The notes under the pieces were generated by a model that was not told where the DNA came from, did not search any database, and saw only the letters and a list, made by a program, of their open reading frames with translations. From Sneathiella limimaris (GTDB lineage: Bacteria > Pseudomonadota > Alphaproteobacteria > Sneathiellales > Sneathiellaceae), in NCBI RefSeq assembly GCF_012932565.1, contig NZ_JABBYJ010000001.1, positions 1,364,001 through 1,428,000 of the forward strand: a stretch of 64,000 bases of DNA. The letters are read 5' to 3'. A program made the translations under genes and the position numbers. Positions 29,751 to 39,530 of the stretch are shown one piece after another. Every line of letters begins with the position of its first letter. The first letter of the stretch is position 1.

Positions 29751-30854
29751 ATGGCTAGTCACAATATCGCGCGCGACAGATTTCCCGAAAAGATCCTGAC
29801 CTGGTATGACGAACATGCCCGTGAGTTGCCCTGGCGCAGCCAAGGGGGAGAGCGACCGGATCCTTATCATGTCTGGTTGAGCGAGATCATGCTGCAGCAG
29901 ACGACAGTCGCTACAGTCGGGCCGTATTTTCAGAAATTTCTGGACCAATGGCCGACCGTGAAGCATCTGGCGCTGGCTCCTCTGGATGATGTGCTGACGG
30001 CCTGGGCGGGGCTTGGCTATTACGCCCGGGCACGTAATTTACATAAATGTGCGGGGGTAGTTTGGCATAATTATGGCGGGCAATTTCCGGGAAGTGAGGA
30101 CGAATTGCTGACCTTGCCCGGTGTCGGCCCCTACACCGCCGCCGCCATCGCTGCTATTGCCTTCGATGAGCCCGCCGTTGTCATTGATGGAAATATTGAG
30201 CGCATTATTTGCCGGGTTTTTCAGCTTGAGGAAACTTTGCCTGCGGGGCGGCCTGTTATCAAGGAGCATGCCGCCACAGTAACCCCAAAGGACAGACCCG
30301 GTGATTATGCACAAGCCTTGATGGATATCGGCTCGCGGATTTGTCGGCCTAAAAAGCCTGCATGTGACAGATGTCCGGTAACTGATCTTTGCCATGTTTC
30401 CGGACAGGAAATTGCCGAAGCCTATCCCAAAAAGGCACCTAAAAAGGTCAAGCCTGTTAAATCGGCGTTTGTTCTTTGGATAGAGAATGAAAAAGGTGAG
30501 GTTCTGATGCGACGCCGACCCGAAAAGGGTCTTCTTGGTGGAATGATGGAATTTCCGTCCACGGACTGGACAGAAGGGGAAAGTCAGCCTTCTGAGGTTG
30601 GTCAATTAAAGGTCGAGTTGGGTCTTGAGGCAGATGAAAATGTTCAGGCAGTTGCGCAGGAGGTAGTTCATACCTTCACCCATTTTCAGCTTAAACTCAG
30701 TCCGCAAATCTATCAGGTTGCGGCGGATCAGGTTCGCCCGTCCAATCAGCTCCAATGGATAGCGCCAACCGGTTTTGGGGATATTGCGCTGCCAACCCTG
30801 ATGAACAAGGTGGTAAAGGTGGTGTCCAAGGGGCAGGGGAGCCTGCCCCTCTAG
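29751..30854 (+). CDS. mutY: A/G-specific adenine DNA glycosylase
   Basis: The 367-residue enzyme removes adenine opposite 8-oxoguanine. The catalytic Glu region is WLSEIMLQQTTVATV, the helix-hairpin-helix is LPGVGPYTAAAIAAI, and the catalytic Asp is in VIDGNIERII. The 4Fe-4S ligands are CRPKKPACDRCPVTDLC. A C-terminal NUDIX-like domain (FVLWIENEKGEVLMRRRPEKG) recognises 8-oxoG. It is divergent from the DUF721 gene and convergent with the EF-hand gene, leaving only six bases between stops. Confidence 0.97.
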   Translation: MASHNIARDRFPEKILTWYDEHARELPWRSQGGERPDPYHVWLSEIMLQQTTVATVGPYFQKFLDQWPTVKHLALAPLDDVLTAWAGLGYYARARNLHKCAGVVWHNYGGQFPGSEDELLTLPGVGPYTAAAIAAIAFDEPAVVIDGNIERIICRVFQLEETLPAGRPVIKEHAATVTPKDRPGDYAQALMDIGSRICRPKKPACDRCPVTDLCHVSGQEIAEAYPKKAPKKVKPVKSAFVLWIENEKGEVLMRRRPEKGLLGGMMEFPSTDWTEGESQPSEVGQLKVELGLEADENVQAVAQEVVHTFTHFQLKLSPQIYQVAADQVRPSNQLQWIAPTGFGDIALPTLMNKVVKVVSKGQGSLPL

Positions 30855-30860
30855 GCGATT

Positions 30861-31274
30861 TTAAAGGCCGGGGGCTACGAACTCATCGCGGGAGACGAAC
30901 CCGTCCCCATCTTTATCCAGCAGTTTGAAATGTGCTTCGCCGACAGCCAGAAATTCAGCCATGGTCAATGTCTTGTCGCCATTGGCGTCGGCCTCTTTGA
31001 ATTCGTCGGTCATCTTAACCGGTGCATCCGGGTTGGAACTTACACTTTTCAGCTTATTGGCTTCGACATACTCAGCGAAGGAAACCTCGCCATTCCCATC
31101 GATATCCAATGTCGTGAAATACCGATGGCGAAAGCCTTGCGCCTCTTCCATCGAGATCATGTTGTCAGCATTACGATCAATGCCGATAAACTGAGCGGAA
31201 TTAAAGGTAAGCGCGCTGGCCATGGTTGTGCTGGCCAGCAGGAAAAGTGCAGTTCCAAGTAAAGTTTGTTTCAT
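30861..31274 (-). CDS. Secreted EF-hand calcium-binding protein
   Basis: The 137-residue protein has a signal peptide (MKQTLLGTALFLLASTTMASA) and four EF-hand loops: DRNADNMISMEE, DIDGNGEVSFAE, DANGDKTLTMAE and DKDGDGFVSRDE. At least three loops keep all oxygen ligands. I use the third in-frame ATG (31274), which has AAGGGGG 4-5 bases upstream. It probably buffers or senses Ca2+ in the periplasm; no partner is obvious. The gene is alone between mutY and ccrM. Confidence 0.85.
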   Translation of the reverse strand: MKQTLLGTALFLLASTTMASALTFNSAQFIGIDRNADNMISMEEAQGFRHRYFTTLDIDGNGEVSFAEYVEANKLKSVSSNPDAPVKMTDEFKEADANGDKTLTMAEFLAVGEAHFKLLDKDGDGFVSRDEFVAPGL

Positions 31275-31316
31275 CATGCCCCCTTGCATATGGATGAAAG
31301 GGGGCGGACCCCCTGA

Positions 31317-32505
<1,189 letters not shown>

Positions 32506-32514
<9 letters not shown>

Positions 32515-33108
32515 AGTGGATTCCAGAAGTTTCCGGATTGGGGCGAAGCTTCGCCTATGTTGTGGCGTGACACCAAATTGCAACAATCCCTTGCGATGCT
32601 CGGCTGTCCCGTAACCCGCATTTCGCTCCCATCCATAGTGCGGATATCGCTCAGAAAGAGCCTTCATTTTTCGATCCCGTGTCACTTTTGCAACAATGGA
32701 TGCCGCCGAAATGGAGAGTGATTTGTTGTCACCTTTTACTATAAGTTGTGTTGAGGGGTGAATTTTCGGATCTCGGTTGCCGTCCACAAGCAGATGATCC
32801 GGCTTTTGGGGAAGGGCTTCCACCGCCCGTTTCATAGCCAGAAAAGTGGCTTTCAGGATATTAAATTCATCGATTTCGGGGACGCTGGCCTCTCCAATTC
32901 CAACCATTGCAGAGCTGATGATCAGATCGAAAAGGGCCTCTCGGCTTTTTAACGACAGCTTTTTTGAGTCCGTCATTCCCTCCGGTACATTCGTTCGATC
33001 CAGGATCACAGCAGCTGCGACAACGGGGCCCGCAAAGGGGCCCCGTCCAACTTCATCCACACCAGCGATCAAACCATCCAGCTGATCCTCAAAGGCAAAG
33101 TCCGGCAT
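32506..33108 (-). CDS. rnhB: Ribonuclease HII
   Basis: The 200-residue enzyme removes ribonucleotides from DNA. The catalytic Asp-Glu pair is in GVDEVGRGPFAGPVVAAAV, and later acidic residues lie in LLVDGNRDP and AASIVAKVTRDR. The C-terminal YGWERNAGYGTAEHR is typical. It starts 3 bases after the AhpD-like stop, so the two are co-transcribed. Adjacency to ccrM is common in alphaproteobacteria. Confidence 0.96.
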
Positions 33109-33111
33109 GGA

Positions 33112-33693
33112 TCAGCGTGGCTCCCGTCCCATGGCGTAAAACTCGTCATTAGGACGCATTGCTGTCAGGTTTGCCATTCGATTGCTCAATCCAAAGAAGG
33201 CGGTGATGGCGCCGATATCCCAGATATCCTCGTCATCAAATCCATGGCTACGTAAAATCTCGAAGTCCGCCTCTCCAACCGTGTGGGCTTCGTTGGAAAT
33301 TTTCAGGGCGAAATCCAGCATGGCTTTTTGCCGCTCTGTAATGTCAGCCTTGTGATAGTTGGTGGCAATCTGATCGGCGATCAGCGGCTCTTTTGCATAA
33401 ATCCGAAGAAGAGCTCCGTGAGCCACCACACAATAAAGACAGTGATTGTCGGATGAGGTGGCCACAATGATCATTTCTTTTTCTGCCTTGGTCAGGTTGG
33501 ACCCTTCTCTCAGCATGATCGCATCATGATAATTGAAAAAGGCGCGCAACTCGTCTGGCCGATGGGCGAGGGCGAGAAACACATTGGGAATAAAGCCTGC
33601 TTTTTCCTGAACACCAAGGATCAACTCTTTCATATCCTCTGGCAGATCCAGGACATCGGGAACAGAATACCGACTGATGGGTTTTACACTCAT
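33112..33693 (-). CDS. AhpD-like peroxidase-related protein (CMD family)
   Basis: The 193-residue protein belongs to the carboxymuconolactone decarboxylase/AhpD superfamily. The redox motif CLYCVVAHG (CxxC plus His) is intact, and the C-terminal YAMGREPR and central GFIPNVFLALAHRPDELRAF fit the peroxidase-related enzyme subfamily. I use ATG 33693 with TAAGGAT upstream instead of the frame-extending start at 33711. It follows acuI by 18 bases, suggesting a shared transcript and a role in redox or electrophile defence. The physiological substrate is unknown. Confidence 0.88.
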   Translation of the reverse strand: MSVKPISRYSVPDVLDLPEDMKELILGVQEKAGFIPNVFLALAHRPDELRAFFNYHDAIMLREGSNLTKAEKEMIIVATSSDNHCLYCVVAHGALLRIYAKEPLIADQIATNYHKADITERQKAMLDFALKISNEAHTVGEADFEILRSHGFDDEDIWDIGAITAFFGLSNRMANLTAMRPNDEFYAMGREPR

Positions 33694-33711
33694 TTTAGGA
33701 TCCTTACCCAA

Positions 33712-34692
33712 TTATGCGTTTACGTTGACGACGACACGGCCTTTGACCTTGCCTTCCAGCAGGGACTTGGCTGTCGGAATGGCTTCTTCCAGGGTGATCT
33801 CTTTGGTGATCAGGTCGATATGGGACATATCCAGATCTTTGGCGAGCCGTGCCCAGGCTTTCAAGCGTTTCTCTTTCGGGCACATCACACTGTCCACACC
33901 GTTCAGGATCACGCCGCGCAGGATGAAGGGCATAACGGTTGCTGGAAGATCAAACCCTTGTGCAAGACCGCAAGCTGCAACCGCACCGCCATATTTAATA
34001 CCAGCGCAAACATTGGCGAGGGTGTGACTGCCAACCGTATCAACGGCGCCGGCCCACTGCTCTTTGCCAAGTGGGCGTCCTTTTTCGGATAGCTCCGCAC
34101 GGTTGATAATCTCAGCAGTGCCAAGGGATTTTAGATAGTCTTCCTCTTCCGGGCGACCTGTGGATGCCACAACCCGGTATCCCAGCTTAGCAAGCAGGGA
34201 AACCGCGACACTGCCTACACCGCCAACTGCACCAGTAACCAGAATGTCGCCCTTGTCTGGCGTGACGCCCTGATCTTCAAGGGCCATTACGCACAGCATT
34301 GCCGTATAGCCGGCTGTTCCAATTGCCATCGCCTGTTTTGCGCTAAATTTTTCAGGCAGCGGGACCAGCCAGTCACCGTTCAGGCGGATCTTCTCGGCAA
34401 GGCCACCCCAATGGACTTCGCCAACACCCCAACCATTCAGAACAACTTTGTCTCCGGCTTTATAGTCAGCGTGACTGCTTTCCTCGACCACGCCGGCAAC
34501 ATCGATACCTGGGATCATCGGGAATTTGCGCACCACAGGTGAGGCGCCTGTAATCGCCAGCCCGTCTTTATAATTCAGGGTCGAATAATCCACCTTGATT
34601 TTGACATCTCCCTCCGGCAGATCCTGCTCGTCCACCTCGGTCAGCTTGGCTTCGTACTTATCGTCATCTTTGGTGATGAGAATGGCCTTCAT
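33712..34692 (-). CDS. acuI: Acryloyl-CoA reductase-type MDR oxidoreductase (AcuI/YhdH)
   Basis: The 326-residue NADPH-dependent medium-chain reductase matches AcuI/Yhd[48 protein letters not shown], and the Rossmann [20 protein letters not shown]. AcuI reduces toxic acryloyl-CoA to propionyl-CoA. No zinc ligands are present, as expected. The TetR gene upstream resembles AcuR, which represses acuI and responds to acrylate. No DMSP lyase is nearby, so detoxification of internally formed acryloyl-CoA is as likely as DMSP use. AAGGAAA precedes the ATG. Confidence 0.9.
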   Translation of the reverse strand: MKAILITKDDDKYEAKLTEVDEQDLPEGDVKIKVDYSTLNYKDGLAITGASPVVRKFPMIPGIDVAGVVEESSHADYKAGDKVVLNGWGVGEVHWGGLAEKIRLNGDWLVPLPEKFSAKQAMAIGTAGYTAMLCVMALEDQGVTPDKGDILVTGAVGGVGSVAVSLLAKLGYRVVASTGRPEEEDYLKSLGTAEIINRAELSEKGRPLGKEQWAGAVDTVGSHTLANVCAGIKYGGAVAACGLAQGFDLPATVMPFILRGVILNGVDSVMCPKEKRLKAWARLAKDLDMSHIDLITKEITLEEAIPTAKSLLEGKVKGRVVVNVNA

Positions 34693-34728
34693 GACAGTTT
34701 CCTTTTTTCAGCACATTGAGTTTTGAAT

Positions 34729-35373
34729 TTATTGGGTTGAAATTTTGAGTTGGGAGAAGAACACCTCCCGAAACAGATTAAGCGGTTCGGTCGATTTCAC
34801 CAGTTTGGCCCGAAGGATCGCGCCCTCCCAGCCTATCCAGAAGAAGGTCGCCATTTTATGGGTCTCAATATCCGGACTTAAATCGCCAATGACCTGAGCC
34901 GCGTCAAGGCATCTGGCAATTCGGTTTTGCCAGCCTTCAAACACAGCTTCCAGCCGTTCACTAAACTCGGCGTTCAGGCCGCTGGCTTCCTGTCCCATAT
35001 TGCCGATCAAGCAACCGCGGCGAAATTCATGTCGCTCGATCCAGCCGATCGCACCATCCATAAAATTCTGCAGGCGTTTGAGCGGCGGGACATCCTCGGC
35101 AAGGAGATACCCGTCCAGCAGGTGGTCAAAATACCGGCCATAAGCCTCCAGCACTTCCAGTCCAAACGCGTCTTTGCTCTTAAAATAGTGATAGAAGGAC
35201 CCTTTGGGAATATCCGTTCCTTCCAGAAGCTCGCTGATTCCGGTGCTGATAAAGCCCTTCTCAGTCAGCAGCTCCATACCCTTACGAACAAGTAAGTCGC
35301 GTCCCTCCATCTCCCCAGCAAACTGCTTGGGCGGCCGACCACGTCCTCTTTTTAAGGGTTCTGAATTGCTCAT
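34729..35373 (-). CDS. acuR: TetR-family repressor, AcuR-like
   Basis: The 214-residue protein has an N-terminal helix-turn-helix (GISELLEGTDIPKGSFYHYFKSKDAFGLEVLEAY) and the C-terminal FRRGCLIGNMGQE and FWIGWEGAILRAKL blocks seen in AcuR/NemR-like regulators. The Cys in RRGCLIGN is conserved in this group and may sense electrophiles. The gene is upstream of acuI in the same direction. A 15-base palindrome lies 9 bases upstream of its start, indicating autoregulation. Confidence 0.85.
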   Translation of the reverse strand: MSNSEPLKRGRGRPPKQFAGEMEGRDLLVRKGMELLTEKGFISTGISELLEGTDIPKGSFYHYFKSKDAFGLEVLEAYGRYFDHLLDGYLLAEDVPPLKRLQNFMDGAIGWIERHEFRRGCLIGNMGQEASGLNAEFSERLEAVFEGWQNRIARCLDAAQVIGDLSPDIETHKMATFFWIGWEGAILRAKLVKSTEPLNLFREVFFSQLKISTQ

Positions 35374-35382
35374 TCCTATTTA

Positions 35383-35397
35383 TAGACCGATCGTCTA
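35383..35397. promoter_or_regulatory. TetR-type operator before acuR
   Basis: TAGAC-CGATC-GTCTA has perfect 5-base inverted arms, 10 bases before the acuR start codon. TAGAC-type palindromes are known operators of AcuR/NemR-type TetR repressors. No second copy is seen before acuI, so acuR and acuI probably share one controlled promoter. Confidence 0.75.
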
Positions 35398-35444
35398 GAA
35401 AATAGCAAGGGCTGATTTGTTGGGGGGGGCTGCTTTTCCTGCCT

Positions 35445-36533
35445 TTAAAACAGGCTGAACTGATCCGTTGGTTTTGAGGGGCGGATGAAGCGGTCGGTGG
35501 CGAGGTCGTATTTGCGGCCCTTGAAGCCAAGGTCGCGGCAGATTTTGCTGAACCGGCTGCGGATCAGTTCTGCGTAAGGACCGCTCCCAGACATGCGGCT
35601 GCCAAAATTGCCGTCGTTATCCTTACCCTCCCGCATGGAGCGGATGAGTTTCATGACCTTGGAGGCCCGGTCCGGATAGTGCTCTTCCAGCCAACCTTGG
35701 AACAGATCCGAAACCTCCAGCGGCAGTCGGATCGGGATGTAGACGGCTTGCGTTGCGCCGGCGTCCCTCGCTGCTTTCAGAACGGCTTCCATCTCCATGT
35801 CATTTATGGCCGGAATAACCGGGGCCATCTGGACAATCACCCTTATTCCTGCGCGGCTTAATTTCTCGATCGCGGCGAGGCGTTTGTGGGGCGCCGATGC
35901 TCGTGGCTCCATCCTTCTGGATAACCGATTATCGAGGGACGTGACGGACAGACAAACGCAAGTGAGGTTTTCTGATGCGGCACGCCTTAGAAGATCCATA
36001 TCTCGCAAGACCAGATCAGACTTTGTCGTGATGGTAAAGGGGTGTTTGACCTCGACCAGCAGTTCCAGAAGCTCCCTCGTGATCCTGTAGGTTTTCTCGA
36101 TCGGTTGATAAGGGTCGGTGTTGGTGCCAAAAGCGATGGGTGCGGGACTATAGCCGGGATGGCTCAACGTTTTTTGCAAAAGCGTCGCTGCGTTCGGTTT
36201 GGCGTAAAGCTGGCTTTCAAAATCAAGACCGGGGGACAGATCCAGATACGCATGAGTTGGCCTTGCGTAGCAATAAACACAGCCATGTTCGCACCCTCGA
36301 TAAGGGTTGATGGATCGGTCAAAAGGCAGATCCGGAGATGTGTTCTTTGAGAGGATCGTTTTGGGATGTTCCAGTGTGACCTGGGTCCGAAGGGGAAGCG
36401 CTTCCTCTTCTATCTGCCACCCATCATCGGCAGCGATCCGCTGGCTGGTCAGGAAGCGTCCATCCGGGTTTTGGGTCGCACCGCGCCCGCGGATGGTTTT
36501 TTCGCCTAAATTGTCCAGATTTCGGATGTTCAT
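35445..36533 (-). CDS. PA0069-family radical SAM protein (SplB-like)
   Basis: The 362-residue protein has the radical SAM cluster CEHGCVYCYARP and the N-terminal IRGRGATQNPDGRF typical of the PA0069 family, which is related to spore photoproduct lyase. Its function is not established; a DNA-repair or nucleic-acid role is suspected. Upstream there is an alphaproteobacterial LexA-type box and a promoter whose predicted start nearly coincides with the ATG, so the message may be leaderless. No ribosome site precedes the start. Confidence 0.9.
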   Translation of the reverse strand: MNIRNLDNLGEKTIRGRGATQNPDGRFLTSQRIAADDGWQIEEEALPLRTQVTLEHPKTILSKNTSPDLPFDRSINPYRGCEHGCVYCYARPTHAYLDLSPGLDFESQLYAKPNAATLLQKTLSHPGYSPAPIAFGTNTDPYQPIEKTYRITRELLELLVEVKHPFTITTKSDLVLRDMDLLRRAASENLTCVCLSVTSLDNRLSRRMEPRASAPHKRLAAIEKLSRAGIRVIVQMAPVIPAINDMEMEAVLKAARDAGATQAVYIPIRLPLEVSDLFQGWLEEHYPDRASKVMKLIRSMREGKDNDGNFGSRMSGSGPYAELIRSRFSKICRDLGFKGRKYDLATDRFIRPSKPTDQFSLF

Positions 36534-36538
36534 GTTTT

Positions 36539-36566
36539 ATTTTAGCACAGACCATGCTCAAAACAA
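36539..36566 (-). promoter_or_regulatory. Promoter of the radical SAM gene
   Basis: On the minus strand TTGTTT (36566-36561), a 16-base spacer and TAAAAT (36544-36539) lie next to the LexA-type box. The predicted start is about 36532, at the ATG itself. Confidence 0.45.
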
Positions 36567-36581
36567 GAACATTTAGCGAAC
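36567..36581. promoter_or_regulatory. LexA (SOS) box, alphaproteobacterial direct-repeat type
   Basis: GAAC-ATTTAGC-GAAC on the plus strand is GTTC-N7-GTTC on the minus strand, the direct-repeat LexA site known from alphaproteobacteria. It abuts the -35 element of the radical SAM gene, 34 bases before its start. A 17-base palindrome AATAAATAGTATTTATT follows at 36582-36598. Confidence 0.7.
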
Positions 36582-36611
36582 AATAAATAGTATTTATTGA
36601 ATCTGAAGAGT

Positions 36612-36974
36612 TTAGACGGAGTTGGAAAGGATAGATAAGCGTTGCAGGCTTGCGGCTTCCAGGAAGTTAAAGGCGTCTTCATCCAGCTCCTGGAACGAAA
36701 AGGCAACTTGATTGCGGCCGAGAATCACTCGGGTAACCGTTGCTTTGCAATTGACCTTGCAATGATGGGCTGGTGGATAGGAAAGTTCAGTTACTGTCAG
36801 GACGTTTCCAACAGGGGGTCTGCCTTTGAAATCCTGAATGCGAAATCCGCCCAGGCTCCAGTCGTAGGTTTCAAAATGCTTGCCTGCCAGCACAATATTG
36901 AGGCGGGGGACTTCAAATCGGTGGTCTCTACGATTATGCGACCGGTATTTTCCGACAGTAAAGAAGTTAGCCAT
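36612..36974 (-). CDS. PilZ domain protein
   Basis: The 120-residue protein is a single PilZ domain. NRRDHRFEVPR gives the RxxxR c-di-GMP-binding motif and YDWSLGGFRI the D/NxSxxG motif. It probably responds to c-di-GMP and affects motility, surface attachment or polysaccharide. I use ATG 36974; a TTG at 36989 adds five residues. It is alone, 130 bases after moaB starts to the right and 78 bases before the radical SAM gene. Confidence 0.88.
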   Translation of the reverse strand: MANFFTVGKYRSHNRRDHRFEVPRLNIVLAGKHFETYDWSLGGFRIQDFKGRPPVGNVLTVTELSYPPAHHCKVNCKATVTRVILGRNQVAFSFQELDEDAFNFLEAASLQRLSILSNSV

Positions 36975-37119
36975 TTTCGCTGAACACAAGCCCCCAGAAG
37001 TAATGATGAACTTAAACTATCAGCCCAAAGTCTTAACAATCGGTGAGCAAATAACTCTTTTTTTGTCAAAAGGCCGGTTAAATATCGGCCATGCAGTTTC
37101 TGAAGGGGGTGCGCGGTAG

Positions 37120-37668
37120 TCAGCTCTTGGTGCGTTTCTGATGTTCTTGCAGGCGATCAAACAGTTCGACAAAGTTGCAGGGCATGAAACGGTAATCCAG
37201 TTGATGCACCAGAATATCGTCCCATCCATCTTTCACCGCACCGGTGGAGCCGGGCAGCGCAAAGAGGTACGTTCCGCCAGCAACGCCGCCTGTGGACCGT
37301 GACTGAATGGTGGAAGTGCCAATTTTCTGATAACTCAGCATGCGAAACAGCTCCCCAAAACCGGGGATGGATTTCTCATACAGGGCTTCGAAGGCTTCGG
37401 GTGTGACATCCCGGCCGGTAACCCCTGTGCCGCCTGTTGAAATGACAACATCCACCTCGTCGTTGGCGATCCAGGCTTTCAGCTCCGCCTGGATAAGCTC
37501 GACTTCATCTCTGACGATTTTGCGGTCCGCCAGAATGTGACCCGCCTTTTCAATCCGCTCGACAAGCGTATTGCCGGATCGATCCTCATCCAGCCCGCGC
37601 GTGTCAGAAACGGTCAGGACGGCAATTCGAACGGGAATAAAGGGGCGGCTTTCGTCAATTCCGGGCAT
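37120..37668 (-). CDS. moaB: Molybdopterin adenylyltransferase-type protein MoaB
   Basis: The 182-residue protein has the MoaB/MogA fold: [41 protein letters not shown], and the C-terminal [26 protein letters not shown]. It takes part in molybdenum cofactor synthesis. The start [10 protein letters not shown] at 37668 gives the family length and overlaps the upstream lytic transglycosylase by 14 bases. No other moa gene is in the window. Confidence 0.93.
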   Translation of the reverse strand: MPGIDESRPFIPVRIAVLTVSDTRGLDEDRSGNTLVERIEKAGHILADRKIVRDEVELIQAELKAWIANDEVDVVISTGGTGVTGRDVTPEAFEALYEKSIPGFGELFRMLSYQKIGTSTIQSRSTGGVAGGTYLFALPGSTGAVKDGWDDILVHQLDYRFMPCNFVELFDRLQEHQKRTKS

Positions 37669-39457
37669 TGGTGGCAACCTTATTGTCTTTGGATTTACTA
37701 TCCAGGGGATGATATTCCGGCCAGCGACCTTCTGCAATATCATCAAGGGCTGGAAGCTCCTGACCCAACCGATGGCGATAGATCCAGAAGTTGGTCAGAA
37801 CCCGCTTGATAAACTGGCGGGTCTCGCGGCTTTGCATGGCCTCAATGAAAAAGAGGGGGTCTTCGCTGCCTTTGGCGCGCTTCTTCCACTTGATCAGGTT
37901 TCCAGGGCCCCCGTTATAGGCAATGGTCAGGTAAAAGAGATTGTTGGAAACCGCATCATCGCGCATCAGATATTGCAGATACTTCTGGCCCAGTTCCAGG
38001 TTAAAAGACGGGTTGAAGAGTTTGCGGTTCTTTCGGTTGCGAAGACTGCTGTCCTTGGCAATATAACTGGCTGTGCGCGGCATCAGCTGCATCAGGCCTT
38101 TGGCGCCTGCTGGGCTTTCGGCCCGGGAATAAAAGCCGCTTTCCTGCCGCATGAAAGCGAACAGCAGCGCGCGATCCACCTTGAAGCCGCCGTGCGGGTG
38201 CCACTGGGGCAAGGGATAGATCGCTGCATCCCAGGGGCTGTCTTTATGTTCCCAAAGATAGATGCCCATCCGCATGGCAACAGACGGGGCGCCGATCCTT
38301 TCCGCGAGGGAGAGCAGTTGCAAAGCGGTTTGGGTTTTGGACGCAGGGAAGGCAGATCTCAACTCCCGTTCCGCCAGATGATACTGTGCGGCCTCACTCA
38401 AGGCTTTGGCCCTTTTGATCGCCGGCATTTTCATCAAGCGGTCAATATCTTTATCCTTCAGTTCCGGTAGATCCCACTCAAATGGTTTGCGAACGCCCAA
38501 CTGGCGCAGGGCGAGGAGGCCGTAGAAGGTGCGCGGGTATTTGGCCGCAGCGATCAAATGTTCATTGGTTTTTTCAGGCTGTCCCAGTTTTAAGAATGCG
38601 CGAGATGCCCACCAGTTGGCCCGTGACTTGATCCAGTCGGTGATGTTCTTGGCCTTGGACAAGGCAACAAAATGATTGGCCGCTTTTTCAAGCCGCTCCT
38701 CTCTCCAGGCGGCAAGCCCTGCCGTCCAGTGTGCCATGGGCGCGTAATAGGTTGTACGTTGCAGGGATTTTTCCGCATATTCAATGGCCTCGGCATCTTT
38801 GCCATACAGAAAGAAGCTCTGCGCGATTTTCTCAGCAAGCTGGGCATACTCCACTTTGTCGAGAAGACGGCTGACATTTTTCTGATTGAGATATTCAGAC
38901 GCATTGGTCGGTTGACCGCGGTAAAGGTATCGGCGCACCACCCGCTGTGCATGGGCCACATTATTTCGATCCTGTGCAGAACGTTTGCGCTTACTCTTAT
39001 AAGATCTGGAATAATGAAAGGGCTGACCGGGACCTGTACCCCCGAGATAGGACGTGTTTTTTGGCCTCGGGGTTGCCTTCCAGTCGGAAAGATGCCGTGT
39101 GATTGCAAGGCGATACAGACGATCAGAGTTAGGATGATCCGCGTAAGACTTCATCCACATATGAAGTTCTGGGTAGGTGGATCGATAGTGGGTCGGATGC
39201 ATATAGCGCATGTAAAGCACATGACCCATCAGGATCTTGTTGTTGACCTGCTTGATCAGTTTGTCTGCGGCTTTCCATTTCATCTCATGCTGTAATTCAA
39301 AGATCTTGGCATAGAGATTGGCGTCTTTCAGTGTCAGGACCCTTGGGATTTCTTGTGCTTCAGCCCGGTTTGGACCATGGCCAATCACCATTGTCGCGAG
39401 GACGACAATGAACAGGCTGAAATAGAAAAAACTTAAGACAGAACGACGGTTGGGCAC
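37655..39457 (-). CDS. slt: Soluble lytic murein transglycosylase
   Basis: The 600-residue periplasmic protein begins with a signal peptide (about residues 1-34, ending RAEAQE). A long alpha-helical superhelical region follows, then the SLT domain with catalytic Glu in AFMRQESGFYSRAESPAGAKGLMQLMPRTA. It cleaves peptidoglycan with formation of 1,6-anhydro ends. The start is GTG with GGAG 8 bases upstream. It overlaps moaB at the 3' end. Confidence 0.94.
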   Translation of the reverse strand: MPNRRSVLSFFYFSLFIVVLATMVIGHGPNRAEAQEIPRVLTLKDANLYAKIFELQHEMKWKAADKLIKQVNNKILMGHVLYMRYMHPTHYRSTYPELHMWMKSYADHPNSDRLYRLAITRHLSDWKATPRPKNTSYLGGTGPGQPFHYSRSYKSKRKRSAQDRNNVAHAQRVVRRYLYRGQPTNASEYLNQKNVSRLLDKVEYAQLAEKIAQSFFLYGKDAEAIEYAEKSLQRTTYYAPMAHWTAGLAAWREERLEKAANHFVALSKAKNITDWIKSRANWWASRAFLKLGQPEKTNEHLIAAAKYPRTFYGLLALRQLGVRKPFEWDLPELKDKDIDRLMKMPAIKRAKALSEAAQYHLAERELRSAFPASKTQTALQLLSLAERIGAPSVAMRMGIYLWEHKDSPWDAAIYPLPQWHPHGGFKVDRALLFAFMRQESGFYSRAESPAGAKGLMQLMPRTASYIAKDSSLRNRKNRKLFNPSFNLELGQKYLQYLMRDDAVSNNLFYLTIAYNGGPGNLIKWKKRAKGSEDPLFFIEAMQSRETRQFIKRVLTNFWIYRHRLGQELPALDDIAEGRWPEYHPLDSKSKDNKVATNARN

Positions 39458-39530
39458 GCTTATACTCCGGGCAGGCTAACGCCTCGGTTGGATTTCAGAA
39501 CTTTTCTTGTTGCGGCAGTTGGTATCATAG

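Noticed and set aside
37571-38470. Plus-strand open frame (299 codons) opposite moaB/slt
   Set aside because: It mirrors the catalytic domain of the lytic transglycosylase and has no family features.
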